A stretch of DNA of 64,000 nt, taken from assembly GCA_027605045.1 (NCBI GenBank), contig JAQFWX010000108.1, forward strand, positions 1 through 64,000. Reading direction: 5' to 3'. The position numbers were made by a program, and so were the translations under genes. The notes under the pieces are model-generated. The model was given only the letters and a program-made list of their open reading frames with translations, ran no database searches and was not told the DNA's origin. The stretch is from Phallus indusiatus. Its lineage: Eukaryota; Basidiomycota; Agaricomycetes; Phallales; Phallaceae. The stretch's first letter is position 1; every line of letters begins with the position of its first letter. Below are positions 1 to 12,134 of this stretch, in pieces.

Positions 1-924
1 CAGGTAGAGCTCCGTTGTGAAGACATTATTTGATGCTAGCTTTCGGACATTTTTTTAAAACGGAGAGCTGCCAGCGCTGAATTCTATTTGAGAAATAAGC
101 ACAGTTGGTCAGAAGCTGTGGTGACACAAACGATTATCAACAAAACCAGACTATAATCACCCGATTTTGCTGCTCAATACTCGACTTTGAAGACATTTCT
201 CTGTATCTTAAAAAAGGCGAAATTGATCAAATTGTCGCGTGACTGTGTAAAGGTGGTCCAACGCGTTCGCGCTGAGGATCGAAAAGGACCCGTAAGGCGG
301 AGTCTGTGCTGTGATTACCTAACGGTCCCTACGTAATTCATTGGCGTCCACCAGCTTGAATAGCAAAATTTTGCTAGCACACCGAGCAGCAATTCGAGAT
401 CCAACTTCCTGAGTTACCATGCCCTTCAAAACAAATATGGTGGTTCTAGATGAAATGAAACGCTTTTTATGCAATAAAGTGACCGGGGCAAACAAGCCGT
501 ACATCTTAACCAATCGCATTCCGTAGTGTTCCAATGGTGCATATAATATTGAGTCCACATTACTAAGTGGTGACTCGCTAAATTTTGTGCATCAGTTGAG
601 AATGCAAAAATTTCGCCCGCAGCTTAACACCGAAGTATTAACTGGCTCAAGAAGCTCGTCCGATTGCGATGTTCCGCAATTTGTCATTATCATGAAACAT
701 GAAACTGACATATTCACATCGCTCAATATCAACACAATATTCCTGACAAGTGGCAGTGATTTTACTCTCCATTATTTGTTATGGTGAGCGTCGCCTAGAA
801 ACTATGAAATCAAATTTTGAGCAATCATATAAATTTCATTGGACCCACTATGGAAGCTATTCTGACGTGAATTCAGAATAATAGTCGATGACAAAATTTA
901 CCTCAGGACGACAGGATCCACAAT
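1..924. other. Intergenic, no gene recognised
   Basis: No reading frame here resembles a known family. The longest open frame (about 79 codons, minus strand, 319-558) shows no domain, signal peptide or plausible splice partners. The stretch lies downstream of the CRAL-TRIO gene and probably holds its 3' UTR near the right end. Confidence 0.5.
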
Positions 925-2333
925 TTAATATAAAGCCGTATATACTTGTTTATAATTACCCACTAAATTAGCACCCCAAAGCGCGATTGTCACCAGAATC
1001 CAAGGCCACGTCTTATCTGTCAATCTCTCTAATTTGACCAGCCAGAGTCGTATCAAGGTACGAGCGAAATCCCTTTTACGCTGGCGACCATTCCTCAAGA
1101 GAGGTGCGGATGATCCAGGAATATTGATGATAGGATAGCCAAAGTACGGATTGAAAACAGACATGGATGAAAAATACTGTGACAGATTGCCGCTTGTAAT
1201 TGAGCCATTAGAAGACGCAGATATGATCTTCAAACATTCTTCTTCGGCGACAGGCGGTTGCCCCGCGTTCATGGTCACTCGATCTTCTGGGACATCAATA
1301 TTTCCATAGGTATCTTTGAAAAAGAAGGAAATATCGGTTTCGCATACTCTCATGATAAACGCGGCACGGCGGGGAATCACTAACCAAAATGTAATGGGCA
1401 GGAGAAACATGAATTTAATTCAGACGCATCGGGGAAGTAAATCCTTGCCTGTGCATTAGATGGAAGTAGTCGTCTACATGTCGCCAATCATTGTTACGCA
1501 AGAATTATTGAACAAGTATGATAAACTCACTTGATAAAGTTATGTAGCCCATATGTCTTAGTATAATTTACTACAAAAGCAGCGGCGCACATTCCCGGAA
1601 ATCTTGGTGCCACTTCACGAACAAACCAAGGTATGATACCAAGGATCTATCGAGATTGATATATTATGAACCAAAAGAGTTTAGTGACTTACTGAACTGC
1701 TGAGCGACACATCCTTGGTGTCGATTATCATGACAAATTGAACACATCCAGATTCTTGAAAGTCGTGTCGAAAAGCCATTTGCTGGCGAACTTTTTCATA
1801 TACATGAACTATCTCTCTTTTAGCTTCCGAAATGTTATTTTGAATAACAGAAGGTTTTATCAAGACGGCAGGTCGTCCAAAAATATCACGAATTTTGATG
1901 GGCAAACTTCTTATACTCTTTTGGATGCTCTCTCGCGCTGAGTGAGATTCAAGATTCTGCCTTTCTTGAACGCGCCATCGCAAGGTATGGGTAGAAAATT
2001 CGATAGCTTTCCCAGGATCGAACTTATGTTTCTGCAAAGTAGTTAGTTTAGGCCAGGTACGGCAGGCTAAAGTTCTCCATGCCTTAAGCATACGAAAGAT
2101 AGAACCTACATCAACAGATAAAAACCCAAATTGGGAAGTAATAAATCAAACTGACCTTGATCAGCAATCCACGTTCTCAACCATTCTACCGTCTCGTCTT
2201 CCAGATGTAGCTCCCTTACAAGAGCAGGAAGAACGTTGTTGTATAGAGTGTTCCTAATTTCTAAAAGAGCGTCGTAGTGTTGGTGATATAAACCTAACAT
2301 TGCATTGTGCTTTTCTTCCAATAGTGCCAGCAT
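925..2333 (-). CDS. CRAL-TRIO (Sec14-like) lipid-transfer protein with C-terminal membrane helix
   Basis: Five exons (2333-2156, 2105-1693, 1646-1531, 1473-1385, 1313-925) join to exactly 395 codons (394 aa plus stop). The N-terminal part carries the CRAL-TRIO-N pattern FDPGKAIEFSTHTLRWR. The lipid-binding lobe follows, with FVMIIDTKDVSLSS, ILGIIPWFVREVAPRFPG, and then NYTKTYGLHNFIK running into KRLLPSNAQARIYFP. The C-terminus has a hydrophobic segment (WPWILVTIALWGANLV) that could anchor it in a membrane. Sec14-family proteins exchange phosphatidylinositol and other lipids between membranes; the ligand cannot be read from sequence. The start lies about 215 bp downstream of the PPG1 stop on the same strand. 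A frame break seen at first disappears once the 89-nt exon at 1385-1473 is recognised. Confidence 0.82.
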
Positions 2334-2548
2334 GCTACATAGTACTTCCGAAGAAAAGAGATTGTTTTGGCTTGCTTAGGTCATCATACCTGGCACATGT
2401 GATTTTTACGCTTGAGCTGCCAAACATTTCATGTGGCCAGTCGAGAGAAATCAAAATTCGTCCTATTTCGATGCCATATTCAATACATTTGGATATTCTA
2501 CATGATTGATTATTATAGGAGGTATATCCTGGTATATTTATGTTTATG

Positions 2549-3883
2549 TTATAAAAAGTACTCGGGTAACTACACATTGTCAGTATATTATTCGTCAGGG
2601 ACAACGAATTACACACCTTTCCGCCAGCATTTTGGGTAGGTTGATGGCTAGGGCCATCTCGTTCATTTTCAGGGGCCGCTTCAAACACATTAAAGTGCAT
2701 CGCTCCTTCACCAGGTCCGACTTCAAGTATGCTTGCAAGGTTGCCACAGCGGTAACAGTAATTTGGAGCTGACCAGACTGTGGAGAGATGGTTGTCATAT
2801 AAAACACTAAAACCTTCCATGCATAGCTGATGCGCTCGCAGTATGTGCGACATCCTGTTTGTTTCCAGAAACTTCCGTACAATTCCCGATCCGAATGTAT
2901 AGCCTGCGCCACTAATGTTCATAAACGGATAATCATGATTATTTACTGATAAAGAAGTGAACTAGGAAAAGTTTACCGAGGTGAAATTGCAAAATCCTCC
3001 TTATCCGGATCGGGATCCGACCAAACGAGATCTGCCATTGGACCTTCGTGTGGAATTTCTGATAGCAATGAGAATAAATCAATGGGCATAAGAAACCGAA
3101 GTCAAAATACCTCGGAAACGGTCTACCACTTTAATTTGGTCGATTGAATGTATGGAAGGAGACAAACCTTGATTTTCATCTAGCGTGAATTGAAAATTGT
3201 TGGGCTGTTGAAAACTCACCGCCATGGACACAAAATATGCGATCATCAATGACAACGGACAGAGTTAAGAAGTCGAACATATCGGTAAAGTATGTCCATA
3301 CGTGGGAGGAACCATATTTTCGAACGCATTCGGTATAGAAGCCGTAACTCTGAGTCGTGTTCGATTTTCAAGCAATCAAGAAGGTTTTGGAAATCACTGA
3401 CCTGAGTTACTGCGCGAGACTCGTGATTGCCACGTATTAATTGAACACGGTCAGGATATCGTAATTTTAGGCACGTCAGCAATGATATTGTCTCTACGCT
3501 AAAAAGACCTCTATCGACATAATCACCTGGCGTTTTAAAAAATAGATGTTACTACAGGGCGCGATTACGAGTTTATTGAATGGACTGACCAAGAAATAAA
3601 TAGTTGGTATTTGGAGCATAACCGCCTATTCGAAATATCTCTATCAAATCATGAAACTGTCTTGGAGTTTGACGTTAATGGTTTCAAACTGAGTCCAAGC
3701 TATGAACACTACTCACCCGTGAATATCACCAACAACAGTGACGGGCGCGCTGACGTGAACGACGTTCGACTCTCTCATAAGAACTTCCTTCGTTTTGGCA
3801 CATATTTCTCGCAGCAAAGCCTCGTGCAATAGCTGTTTCCGCAACAGCTGGGAAATGCAAGCATCAAGGTCAAAAGGTGCCAT
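2549..3883 (-). CDS. PPG1: Serine/threonine protein phosphatase, PP2A-like, Ppg1 type
   Basis: Eight exons (3883-3717, 3660-3590, 3526-3402, 3349-3220, 3167-3111, 3058-2977, 2911-2617, 2569-2549) total 948 nt and encode 315 aa, the usual length of a PP2A-family catalytic subunit. All metallophosphatase signatures are present: [14 protein letters not shown], the DYVDRG block, [20 protein letters not shown] and [41 protein letters not shown] and [10 protein letters not shown] resemble yeast Ppg1 more than PP4c, Sit4 or Pph21. The last exon has only 21 nt and supplies LPEYFL, the conserved C-terminus whose final Leu is carboxymethylated in PP2A-like enzymes. In yeast, Ppg1 acts in glycogen accumulation and in the Far complex; that role here is inferred. 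Confidence 0.92.
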
Positions 3884-5742
3884 GCTGTGACGGCGCTGTC
3901 ACGGTTCCACAGCTTACCAAATCTACTCTAGTTCCAACTTTCTTTTAGACAGTTCCGTAGCGGGCTCGCATCACTATTCGGTTATAACTTTTGACGTCCT
4001 AGTCCAGAGCTAATGAAGCTCAGTTCGCTGCTGGAGTTCCGAATAGGATATACTTGATATGTAGACGCAATTCAAGGTCAAGGGGTATAAAATCAATCGA
4101 TAGTATTTTTAGCTTCATCGAAAGGCACAAACGGGTCCGAAGATTGACGAACAGGCTTTCTCTGTTTTCAAATTACAAGCGATTCCGTGGCGTCGACAGA
4201 TGTCTGCCAAGATTTCTTGGTCCTCTAGAAATCTCGGTGCATGTCGACCTGGCGTCTGAGATTTGGTTCGGGTGATGTGGCTTTATTTCTTATGGCAAAT
4301 ATTTTTGGCGATTGGGTTTTTCCTGGCTTAAGATTCAATCGTCGTAAGTTGTTGTATTTCTAAACATTTCCTATTGTAGGCAGTGCAATAGAACGCAAGC
4401 GTGCTCAGTTGCTACCTAAGAAGATCTGCGCTAAATATATCAATATGGGTCGGTTTCAACTACTCGCCTTCGACTATTTGAGTATTCAAACGGCGTGTCG
4501 AATATGAATGACGTTCGACCATAAAACGCCATCCCTCGTAAAATCATGATCCGTGTTCATAGGGCGCAGTCGGCTCGATGTTGCTCCCTGACCTTTTCTG
4601 ATCACCGAATTGGTGCCAGACACATGATTTGCCATACGTTGGGCTAGATAATATATGACTTGTGGCTCTAACACGAATTAGGATATAATACCTTACTTGG
4701 ATCTCGATGTTCAAGGCAACCATCTTTCAAACTATTGAAAAGAGTTTCGTACGAGAGAGTCGGAGTATATTCTATTTGGTTTAGTAGTAGTACGTCCTGG
4801 TTTTTCATCTCTGCATCTCATTTTATAAACTTTGAAGGTGGAACAAATATTATGTTCGGTCGTTGTGCCTTTTGGATAAGCGCCGATTGCATTTTTTGCA
4901 TGTCAAGAATTAACGGTCGTCTCGACGACTGATGCAGATGTGTCATTTGGTATATGGGCCCCACCCGTCTAATCCGTACGGCCTACAGGATCCACCAGAT
5001 GGTTCCTTACAAAGACCTCAAAACGATCATGGAATGCCTCATTAGAAGGTCGAGTTATTGAACTTGGCTATTCAGGGGAAGAATACACAACCCTTGGATT
5101 CCCTACATCCCTCAACGAATTCAGGCGAGTGTGGATGTGAGTACGCAGGAGTTCCCGATGTCCTGTGCAATAGGGACAAGCGGCCCCACGCTCCACGATA
5201 ATCATATCGAGATACAACGGCGACATCGCGTTAGCATGCAAACCGAAAAAGTAAGGTTTAACACAACACTTTCAAGCGAGAGTACTTGGTGGGTTTACGT
5301 TGATTTGCTTACTCTACATTTGTTGCGAAGCTACTACCGGCTTTATATATACATTGGCGATAAGATCTTTTGGTCCCTGAGTGGCGTTTATCCAAAAGTA
5401 CTCCGGCGCCTCGGAAATTAACTTTTTTTTGCAACTGACTCTCCCCTGTTCGAAAGCGGAACATTGACGAACTGAGAACGCCACAGGTCTAACTAAGCCC
5501 TTTTTTATATCCATCAAAAAGCTGCCCTGTTCCTTTGTTAATCCTTTTTCGAATGGTTTTGAATTGTTTCCCTATTATTTTACGGTGTTGTTCCATTTCT
5601 CATCTACGGCGGTTGAGCCCAGGACCATAACTTCGGCAGCTGTACGCCACAGGAAAAGGTCTATAAAGGCCGCCCTCATAAACCTCTCTTGGCACTCATA
5701 CCAGAGTTCACCGTTCCCATATCTCCGCCCACCTACTCACGA
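3884..5742. other. Intergenic, possible orphan exon
   Basis: About 1.9 kb lies between the divergent PPG1 (-) and the zinc-finger gene (+). It must contain both promoters. No known gene is recognised. A protein-like open stretch at 4973-5138 (+) ends at a good GTGAGT donor and may be an exon of an unknown gene, but no start or following exons could be joined to it. Confidence 0.4.
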
Positions 5743-6508
5743 ATGCAGTCTTCATCTTCTGCTCTCTTTCGTTCGAACAATTTAGATGACCTTAAACTTC
5801 CACCCATTCGAGACCCCGCACACAGTTCCACTCCCCGTTCAATGGGGAGATGTAAGTCGCCCGATCTTTTGCTCAACATTTTTCTCAATTCTGATATATA
5901 TACATTATCCAGATGTGACGACTATGGAACCTCCTGCAAACTATTCCTCGAGTTATTCACGATCCAGTAATATTTCTCTCCCTCCCCTCATGGAACTTGA
6001 GTCCCGGCCAAGGTCTTCAATGGGTTACCATTCCATCTCTTCGGGTTCGCTACCTACTAGAGCTCATTCAAACGTTTATTCGGATGCATCGTCTTCTTTT
6101 CGGTCTCACGGAAGATCAGGATCTGGAGACTCGGGCTCGTCACCAACCTATTACCCCTATCCATCCATCTCTCCGCAGACCTCCGGATATGCACCTGAGC
6201 CGCCACATCCAGTAACGAACTTTAAAACATTCGCTTGTGATATATGCGGCTCTTCGTTTAGTCGCGCTTATGATTGCAAGAGACATCGCGACATCCATAC
6301 ACGTCAAGGCAAACACGAATGTCCCTACTGCCACAAGAATCTAAGCAGGGCCGATGCGCTGAAAAGACATATCGAGCGCGGCTGCTCAGGAATGGAAGAT
6401 GAGGACATGGAAGACTTGGAAAGGGAACGAGAACGGAAAGATATCAAGAAGGAACGAAGAAGCAGCGCCATTGATGCATCAAAATATTATTCAAGTACTC
6501 GTCGCTAA
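5743..6508 (+). CDS. C2H2 zinc-finger protein, putative transcription factor
   Basis: Two exons (5743-5851 and 5913-6508, intron 61 bp) encode 234 aa. The start is the first ATG in the frame (reads MQSSSSALFRSNN). The N-terminal half is rich in Ser, Pro and Tyr and is probably disordered. At about residues 144-190 there are two fingers: CDICGSSFSRAYDCKRHRDIH (classic C2H2 spacing) and CPYCHKNLSRADALKRHIERGC, where a final Cys replaces the second His. The tail is acidic then basic (EDEDMEDLERERERKDIKKERR), the latter a possible nuclear localisation signal. Two tandem fingers with a Ser-rich N-terminus are typical of fungal DNA-binding regulators. The target is unknown. Confidence 0.82.
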
Positions 6509-6666
6509 GTTATATTTTTATTCAAATTACCTATCTAGTGTATCATTGGCACATATATATAATATCCATAATCTCTAACTTAATTTGTAGTTCGTTGTAC
6601 ATTTATAATCTAGTATAGTATAGCACCTAAAGTACAATTAATGTTCGTTATTAGTATTTACTATAA

Positions 6667-7765
6667 TTATTCATCACTTTCATCCGAATCCGAGTTCTCA
6701 GCGAGCCCTTCTACTTCAATGCCTGCTAATGCTGATTCTGAAGGTTCGTCCTCCTCTTTCGACTTTCGCTCCCTCGCATTTCTCTTCGCAATCACTTTAT
6801 CAGCGCGATTGAAAATACCACCAGTAGGCGCATTGCAAGCCAAACATTTCGGTGTCTTAGCAAACCGTTTGATAGCGCAGCTGCTACAAAAATAGTGGCC
6901 ACATCTGGTGACTACTGGATCCGTATAAGGCTTGCGGCAAATTAAACAGGCGAATGGAATGTCTTCATCTGAATCCGAATCTGATTCGGCTTCGTCCGCA
7001 TTTTTTTGGGGCTCAGCAGCCAATTTATCTAATTGCCAACCTGCCAAATCTGTTACAAAGTACACATGTCAATAAAAATGGTAACAATATTCTGGGGGTT
7101 TGGTTCTCTTACATGTTCCGCGGTCATGAAGGAATTTACACGTATCACCGAAGCCACAAAATCCAGTTTCTGCAAGCCAAGTCAATGATTGATATCCAGA
7201 AATAAAAAACTTAAAATCAATCTCATATACCTTTATAGTCCTTACACACATCAGGTTGATAATCTACGATTGTTACCGTGCGTATCGTACTTGCAGACTT
7301 TTGTGGTCCGACGCGCATCGCTTTTGGTATTTCTTTGCTTTTTGTGATATGGCTTTTGTACGCGGATTGTCCTCGATATAACCCATCGTCAAGAGCTGAA
7401 TCGCCGGTCGTGATATCATCGTCGACTTTTTGTCGTTTTCTTTCCAAAAGAGCCTCCGCCTCATCACCTTCTAAAATACCCAATGCCGCGTTCATATTAG
7501 ATGATGAGCCAGCAGCCCAATTGACATCCACTCCAGAGTCGGCTTCCCCGTCTTCATGAATACGTGCCCGTTTTGTCCCTTGGCTCAACAACCGCGAGGG
7601 TGCCTTTCGAATAGGAATTACCGCCTCACTCGAGCTTGTGGCATCCGGTGCCCTGAGCGTCGCGGCATTTGATGATTCTGACGACGGTCCTGGCGACCTT
7701 TGACGGGTCGTCGAAGGTCTCACTTTACCCTTCTTGAAGAAAGAGACCCGTGCCGTGTCTGTCAT
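6667..7765 (-). CDS. CWC24: Pre-mRNA-splicing factor CWC24 (RNF113A orthologue)
   Basis: Three exons (7765-7231, 7169-7113, 7049-6667) give 324 aa. After a disordered N-terminal region come a CCCH zinc finger ([20 protein letters not shown], about residues 173-192), the conserved linker GTYDLAGWQLDKL, and a C3HC4 RING finger (CLICRKPYTDPV, then CGHYFCSSCAIKRF and CLAC). This CCCH-linker-RING order is diagnostic of Cwc24/RNF113A. The protein binds the activated spliceosome at the 5' splice site before the first catalytic step; the RING may act as a ubiquitin ligase. The C-terminus is acidic (ENSDSDESDE). The gene converges with the zinc-finger gene, leaving 158 bp between stop codons. Confidence 0.93.
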
Positions 7766-9512
7766 AAGGTAAATAGAGGTATATCGAGTATTTTTGAAGG
7801 GTGGTATGTCGTGGTTTTGACTAAAGTCAGAAGAGTTACGGCTTATTCAGCAGCTCCGATCCTGGGCGTCCTATTTTGCTTCTTACTAATCGTTCAGCCA
7901 AGTCGTCCGCTCAGGATACCTACTTACAATGTCATTATCTTTGAGGTCTCAAATGAGCTAAGTACCGTTCTGGAATAATAAAAGACAATTACTTCCTAGA
8001 TTTTCCGCTTGATGTATTTGAAATGTTGTATCTGAAGTGTATGGCTTCTTAATTCCTTGATATAGGATGGTCTCATAGTAGCGTTGGTGCGTTGAACGCC
8101 ACATTGATATATCATTTGTCTTGCAAGATTGTTAATCAACACATCCGCAGATGTTGTAATATCCAGTGTCAAATCGCTGGGTTGTTTTCTGCCCTATAGA
8201 GCTTAGCATTTAATTCCTGACTCTACTATCACTCCATGTCGGGACTTATCTCATTCAGGTCAAGGATCTCCATTCTTGGAAAGGGGAACCAAAGGGAGAC
8301 CAATGTAATTAGGAAAGCCTTTTAGGAAGGCCTTTCACACTCCCCGCTCCATCACCAACCTTTTTTTAGCAAAAGTCTCCTACTAGTTGCCTCCACGCTT
8401 TAATATATATTTGCTGAGGCATCCCAGTATAGGAAAATCAAGATTATTTTTCCGGTGAGCTTATTTGTCTTGATGAAAAATGTAATTCGTGGCTTCATGA
8501 TTCCTTGATAACGTTCAGAGCCAAGGGGATTCCTTGTTCTTGCTACTTAAGCTATGTTCTGTCTCATTACGCCTCATTGCCAATCCTTTGTCCTTTATCC
8601 GGCGTACTAAACTAAAAATGTGCTGGGACAGACCCCTTCTGTGGATTACCGGAATGATTTCCGGAAATACGTGGACGCAGTATTGTGTGTGGCTTTAGTG
8701 GGTGCCATTTCCGGCACTTTCTCCCCTCAACTGAATCCCTGCCTTAATGAAGGTGTGGCATCGAACATCAGTTCATATCACATATTCCATCCAGAACATG
8801 ATTCTTCTAATTAACGTGATTAGCCTTCCTCATCCAGCGCAATACTACACATTATTACCTGGGTATCGATGACCACGTGTGTGCACTGTTCCCCCCTTAC
8901 ATTGCTCACGTACAACACTAGGAAAAGGCACCATTGTTGCCATCCTAGGTCATTTCAACCTCAATGGAACTAGGTCAAGTGGCTTATTTAGGTTTTGCTC
9001 CTAGTCCTTACGCCCAATATAAATACTAGGAAGCTTCTCCAGCTTCGAGCGTGGCAGCAATTGAATGAAGGCGCGAAGTATGCTCCAGGTTTCAGATCAA
9101 TAGCTGATTCAAGGCCACACCCATTTGCCACTGAACCAAGAATTTGACCAAATTGAAATTCACAAGGTCCTGTAATTGGAGCCCTGCGCAGTTATTTTTG
9201 TCGTCAAGAAGTTAGAACTGGCACTTTTTTCCTCGTATTCGGATTCATTAATTTACTACTCTGGCTTTAGGATTCATAATGTACCTGAAGGCGCCGTCGT
9301 AAAACCGAGGAAACAAGGTCTTAGTATGATACGGTTGTTGACTCTGAGAATATCTAAATATAAGAAATACTCCGGCACTTTATGTAGTCCGGAAACTGGT
9401 CGCTCATCAACGACGTCTTTGTCAATTACGCAGGGATGGTGTTCAGTACCATGCTGATGAATCGGGGTATTCATCCTGTCGACCGCGTCGTAGATGCATC
9501 TCCTTCTATCAA
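7766..9512. other. Intergenic, no gene recognised
   Basis: About 1.75 kb lies between the start of CWC24 and the end of the IMPACT-family gene. Short open frames (for example 8620-8814 and 9176-9457, +) show no recognisable domain. A TATAAATA-like string near 9018-9025 made me consider a degraded LTR, but no terminal repeats or retroelement coding were found. Confidence 0.45.
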
Positions 9513-10315
9513 TTATTTACTTTGGGTATAGTCTTTAATTAAGGATTGCACACTGCGTATCGCCCCTTGTCGAGCGTTAACTAGACGGCGAGCTCTCGGA
9601 AGATCGACCGTTTCAAGTAGGGATGAATAGTCCCCGCGTACATATGGTACTTTTTCGGCATCTGGCTCCTGTAGAACCTTGTAACGATGTCGGAGATCTG
9701 CTAGAGTTTCGTCAAGTCGATAGAGTATTTGAATATGACTCTCAATGTCTTCAATAAGCTTGAAATTGACGCATGCATCGTGAGTGCAATGTTCGATGTG
9801 GGCAAACCTTGCAGCACCTAACATTGTTCCGCCAAACCTAAAAAATCTGTCTGATGAAATGAGCTGAGATCCAGTGGATTGTAAACTTTACCACCGACTG
9901 ACAACAACCGCAGCATCAATTATGCTTTCTCTTTGCATTATTTTGAGTATCCGGGCACCACCATAGCTTTCACCGTCATCATCAAAATGACCTTAATACA
10001 TATGGAGATTAGATTGCTATCGCGTATCATCACTGAGATACATGGATTACTTTGCATCTCAAAATCATCGGGGCCTTGGATGCCGGTCCGCCCTTTCTTT
10101 AGTGCCATGAATCGGCATGCCATCATGTTGTGGGAGGCAGGATTATTAGCGTTTAGCACGAATTTGACATGCTTTTGTGCTTCATAAGCTTGTTCGAGCG
10201 TCGGAGCTTTGAATATGTGTGCAATAAAGGTAGAATCGCGATCTTGGATGGACCGCGAAGTACAAATCGGCTTAATGGTTGGTTTTGTCCTGACGACAAA
10301 CGAATCCAAGGACAT
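9513..10315 (-). CDS. IMPACT/UPF0029 family protein lacking an RWD domain
   Basis: Three exons (10315-10051, 9991-9892, 9837-9513) encode 229 aa. The N-terminal half is the ancient IMPACT (YigZ/UPF0029) domain: SFVVRTKPTIKPICTSRS, then HNMMACRF, DDDGESYGGARILKIM, DAAVVVSRWFGG and MLGAARFAHIEHC. Eukaryotic IMPACT/Yih1 normally carries an N-terminal RWD domain that binds Gcn1 and restrains Gcn2. Here the IMPACT domain begins almost at the start codon and only 137 bp separate that codon from the ARPC4 stop, so no room is seen for an RWD domain. The C-terminal 100 residues are mostly helical and unassigned. An upstream exon hidden in the neighbouring gene is unlikely but not excluded. Confidence 0.85.
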
Positions 10316-10452
10316 AGTGAGAGGAAGCTGGCAGCTTACTAAGCACATCGTTTGCCATTGTGGAGAAAAAATGATTTTAATAATTAGGATAATTAGGACA
10401 TCACATTGCACAGAATGCTCATACAACTTTTTAAAAATACAATATACATCTA

Positions 10453-11306
10453 TCATCCGAACTGCCACGATATGATAGATATATTAGGATCGGATAAATT
10501 GACCGAAAGATAGTGGGAACGTACTGTGGATAGATATGATTCGGCTACGATACGAGCTCGAGCATTGAGACTGAGCTTCATCTCACTAATCTCTTTATCC
10601 ACATCTTCCATGAATCTACAAACTACTATGAGAAAATCACATACGAACCAAAGAAAGAAAGAAAGTTACTGGATAATGAAATCAACAATCTTGTGTTTTA
10701 ACATAGTTTCCGTGTGAAAGTTTGTGATCAAAAATGATATATCATATCCCTGAATAAAGCTCAAAAAACAATAACATGGTCGGAGAAAACGGTGCGACTT
10801 ACCGGTATAGGTTTTCGCCGCAATACGATGAAGCTTTCTGCTCTTTGCATCATGAATCGAGTAAACTGATGACACAAGATCCTTTCGATCTCATCTGCCT
10901 GTTTAATCTTGATGCTGAGACGAATAGAATTCACTGAAGGCTCGATTAAAACGCGTTCGTTTTCATTCCGGGATATCGTTAGAGGATTGAGAAGGACTTC
11001 TTTGGAACCTCTGGAGGTAGGAGTTAACTAGCTATTCGAGGGCTTGCGATAGAGAGATTGATCTCACCCAACTTCAATCTCGGGCTGATTATGACGCTCA
11101 ATGATCTAAACAAAACGACATGAGACGAGTCGTCCTAGCTGAATGGAGCTACGAAGAATCGATACCTGCGAGGAGAAGTTCTCTAAAGTAAGAGCGGCGG
11201 TTAGGGTTGCTCGAACAGCCGCAAGATATGGCCGTAGAACATTAGACTGTCATAATGAAGTGACGGTTAAATTACAAATACGAGCAGCTGAAGTCGCACT
11301 CACCAT
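10453..11306 (-). CDS. ARPC4: Arp2/3 complex subunit 4 (ARPC4/ARC19, p20)
   Basis: Seven exons (11306-11304, 11246-11166, 11105-11068, 11010-10803, 10749-10670, 10615-10525, 10461-10453) total 510 nt and give 169 aa, the family length. Recognisable blocks are [85 protein letters not shown] and [24 protein letters not shown]4 forms the core of the Arp2/3 complex with ARPC2 and nucleates branched actin for endocytosis and polar growth. The first exon is only the ATG codon and the last only nine nt (two codons plus stop). A DOCK-type Rac/Cdc42 exchange factor, which acts upstream of actin branching, lies just upstream, but each gene has its own promoter region. Confidence 0.95.
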
Positions 11307-12134
11307 TGTACAAGCTAGCACAATCGATAGTTGCTTGGGCGTCTAACACCAAGCCGAGCTGCCGGTCGGTTGCGAGGTTGCGACCTGGTCTCCGTTGAAT
11401 GGCACAGTCTCATAGTGGCGATTTTGCATTTGTCTGTTCGCTGCGAGATGTAGATTCAAGTTTTGTGAATCAAAAGATCCGGGTTGCGGGAAAGTGAGTT
11501 AGACTACAGAAGGCCGCTAACTTGTTTGAACAAATGAATTAGAATACTTGGATATGATCCATCGACGTATGTCCTCATTCTAGTTGATCCTCCACACGCT
11601 GTACTTGTGGACATGTCATTATGTTTGGATCCTTCTCAGCCGCTGCCATTCTTGAGAGAGCTAAGGGGAAACTTGATGGTGATGGGAACATTGGACTATT
11701 CTGAAGTGCGTCTAGCTTCTCAGATCACGCTTCATTCGATGAGATAGATTTTATTAGACACCCTTGGACATTCCTATGATTTCTAAATTTGCAGACGCAC
11801 CGTCATTGGATGACCATTTGGTCATCCGCACAATTTTGTGTAAGAGCATTAATGACATGAACATGACCGAGTGGCGAAATGGCGTGGAGGCTTTGAGGGA
11901 AATTCATCCAAGATAATGACGAACACACAAAAACAAAAACCAATAAAAGCCATTTCAAGCTGTAGTATATGTATTTAATTTTAAGCGTACAGTAAGATGT
12001 TGTAGCGAATATAATAGAGAGTAACATGTCAATTGAGGTACAGGCGAAATTTAAGGTATACAAATCAAAGCAATTAGGAGATATTTTCAAAAAGAAGAAA
12101 GAAAGGATCATATGGAAGCAATAGCGTAAGATGG
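11307..12134. other. Intergenic between DOCK gene and ARPC4
   Basis: About 830 bp hold the ARPC4 promoter and the 3' UTR of the DOCK gene. No coding signal is seen. The short frame 11803-12111 (-) has no recognisable features. Confidence 0.5.

Noticed and set aside
1314..1530. Frameshift in the CRAL-TRIO gene
   Set aside because: The gap contains a genuine 89-nt exon (1385-1473) coding RLLPSNAQARIYFP. With it, all exons sum to whole codons.
2335..2548. Long C-terminal tail of PPG1 reading up to the next gene
   Set aside because: A 47-bp intron leads to the conserved LPEYFL end. The read-through tail has no similarity to phosphatases.
8160..9110. Possible solo LTR with a TATAAATA box
   Set aside because: No matching TG...CA ends, direct repeat of flanks or retroelement coding could be found by eye.
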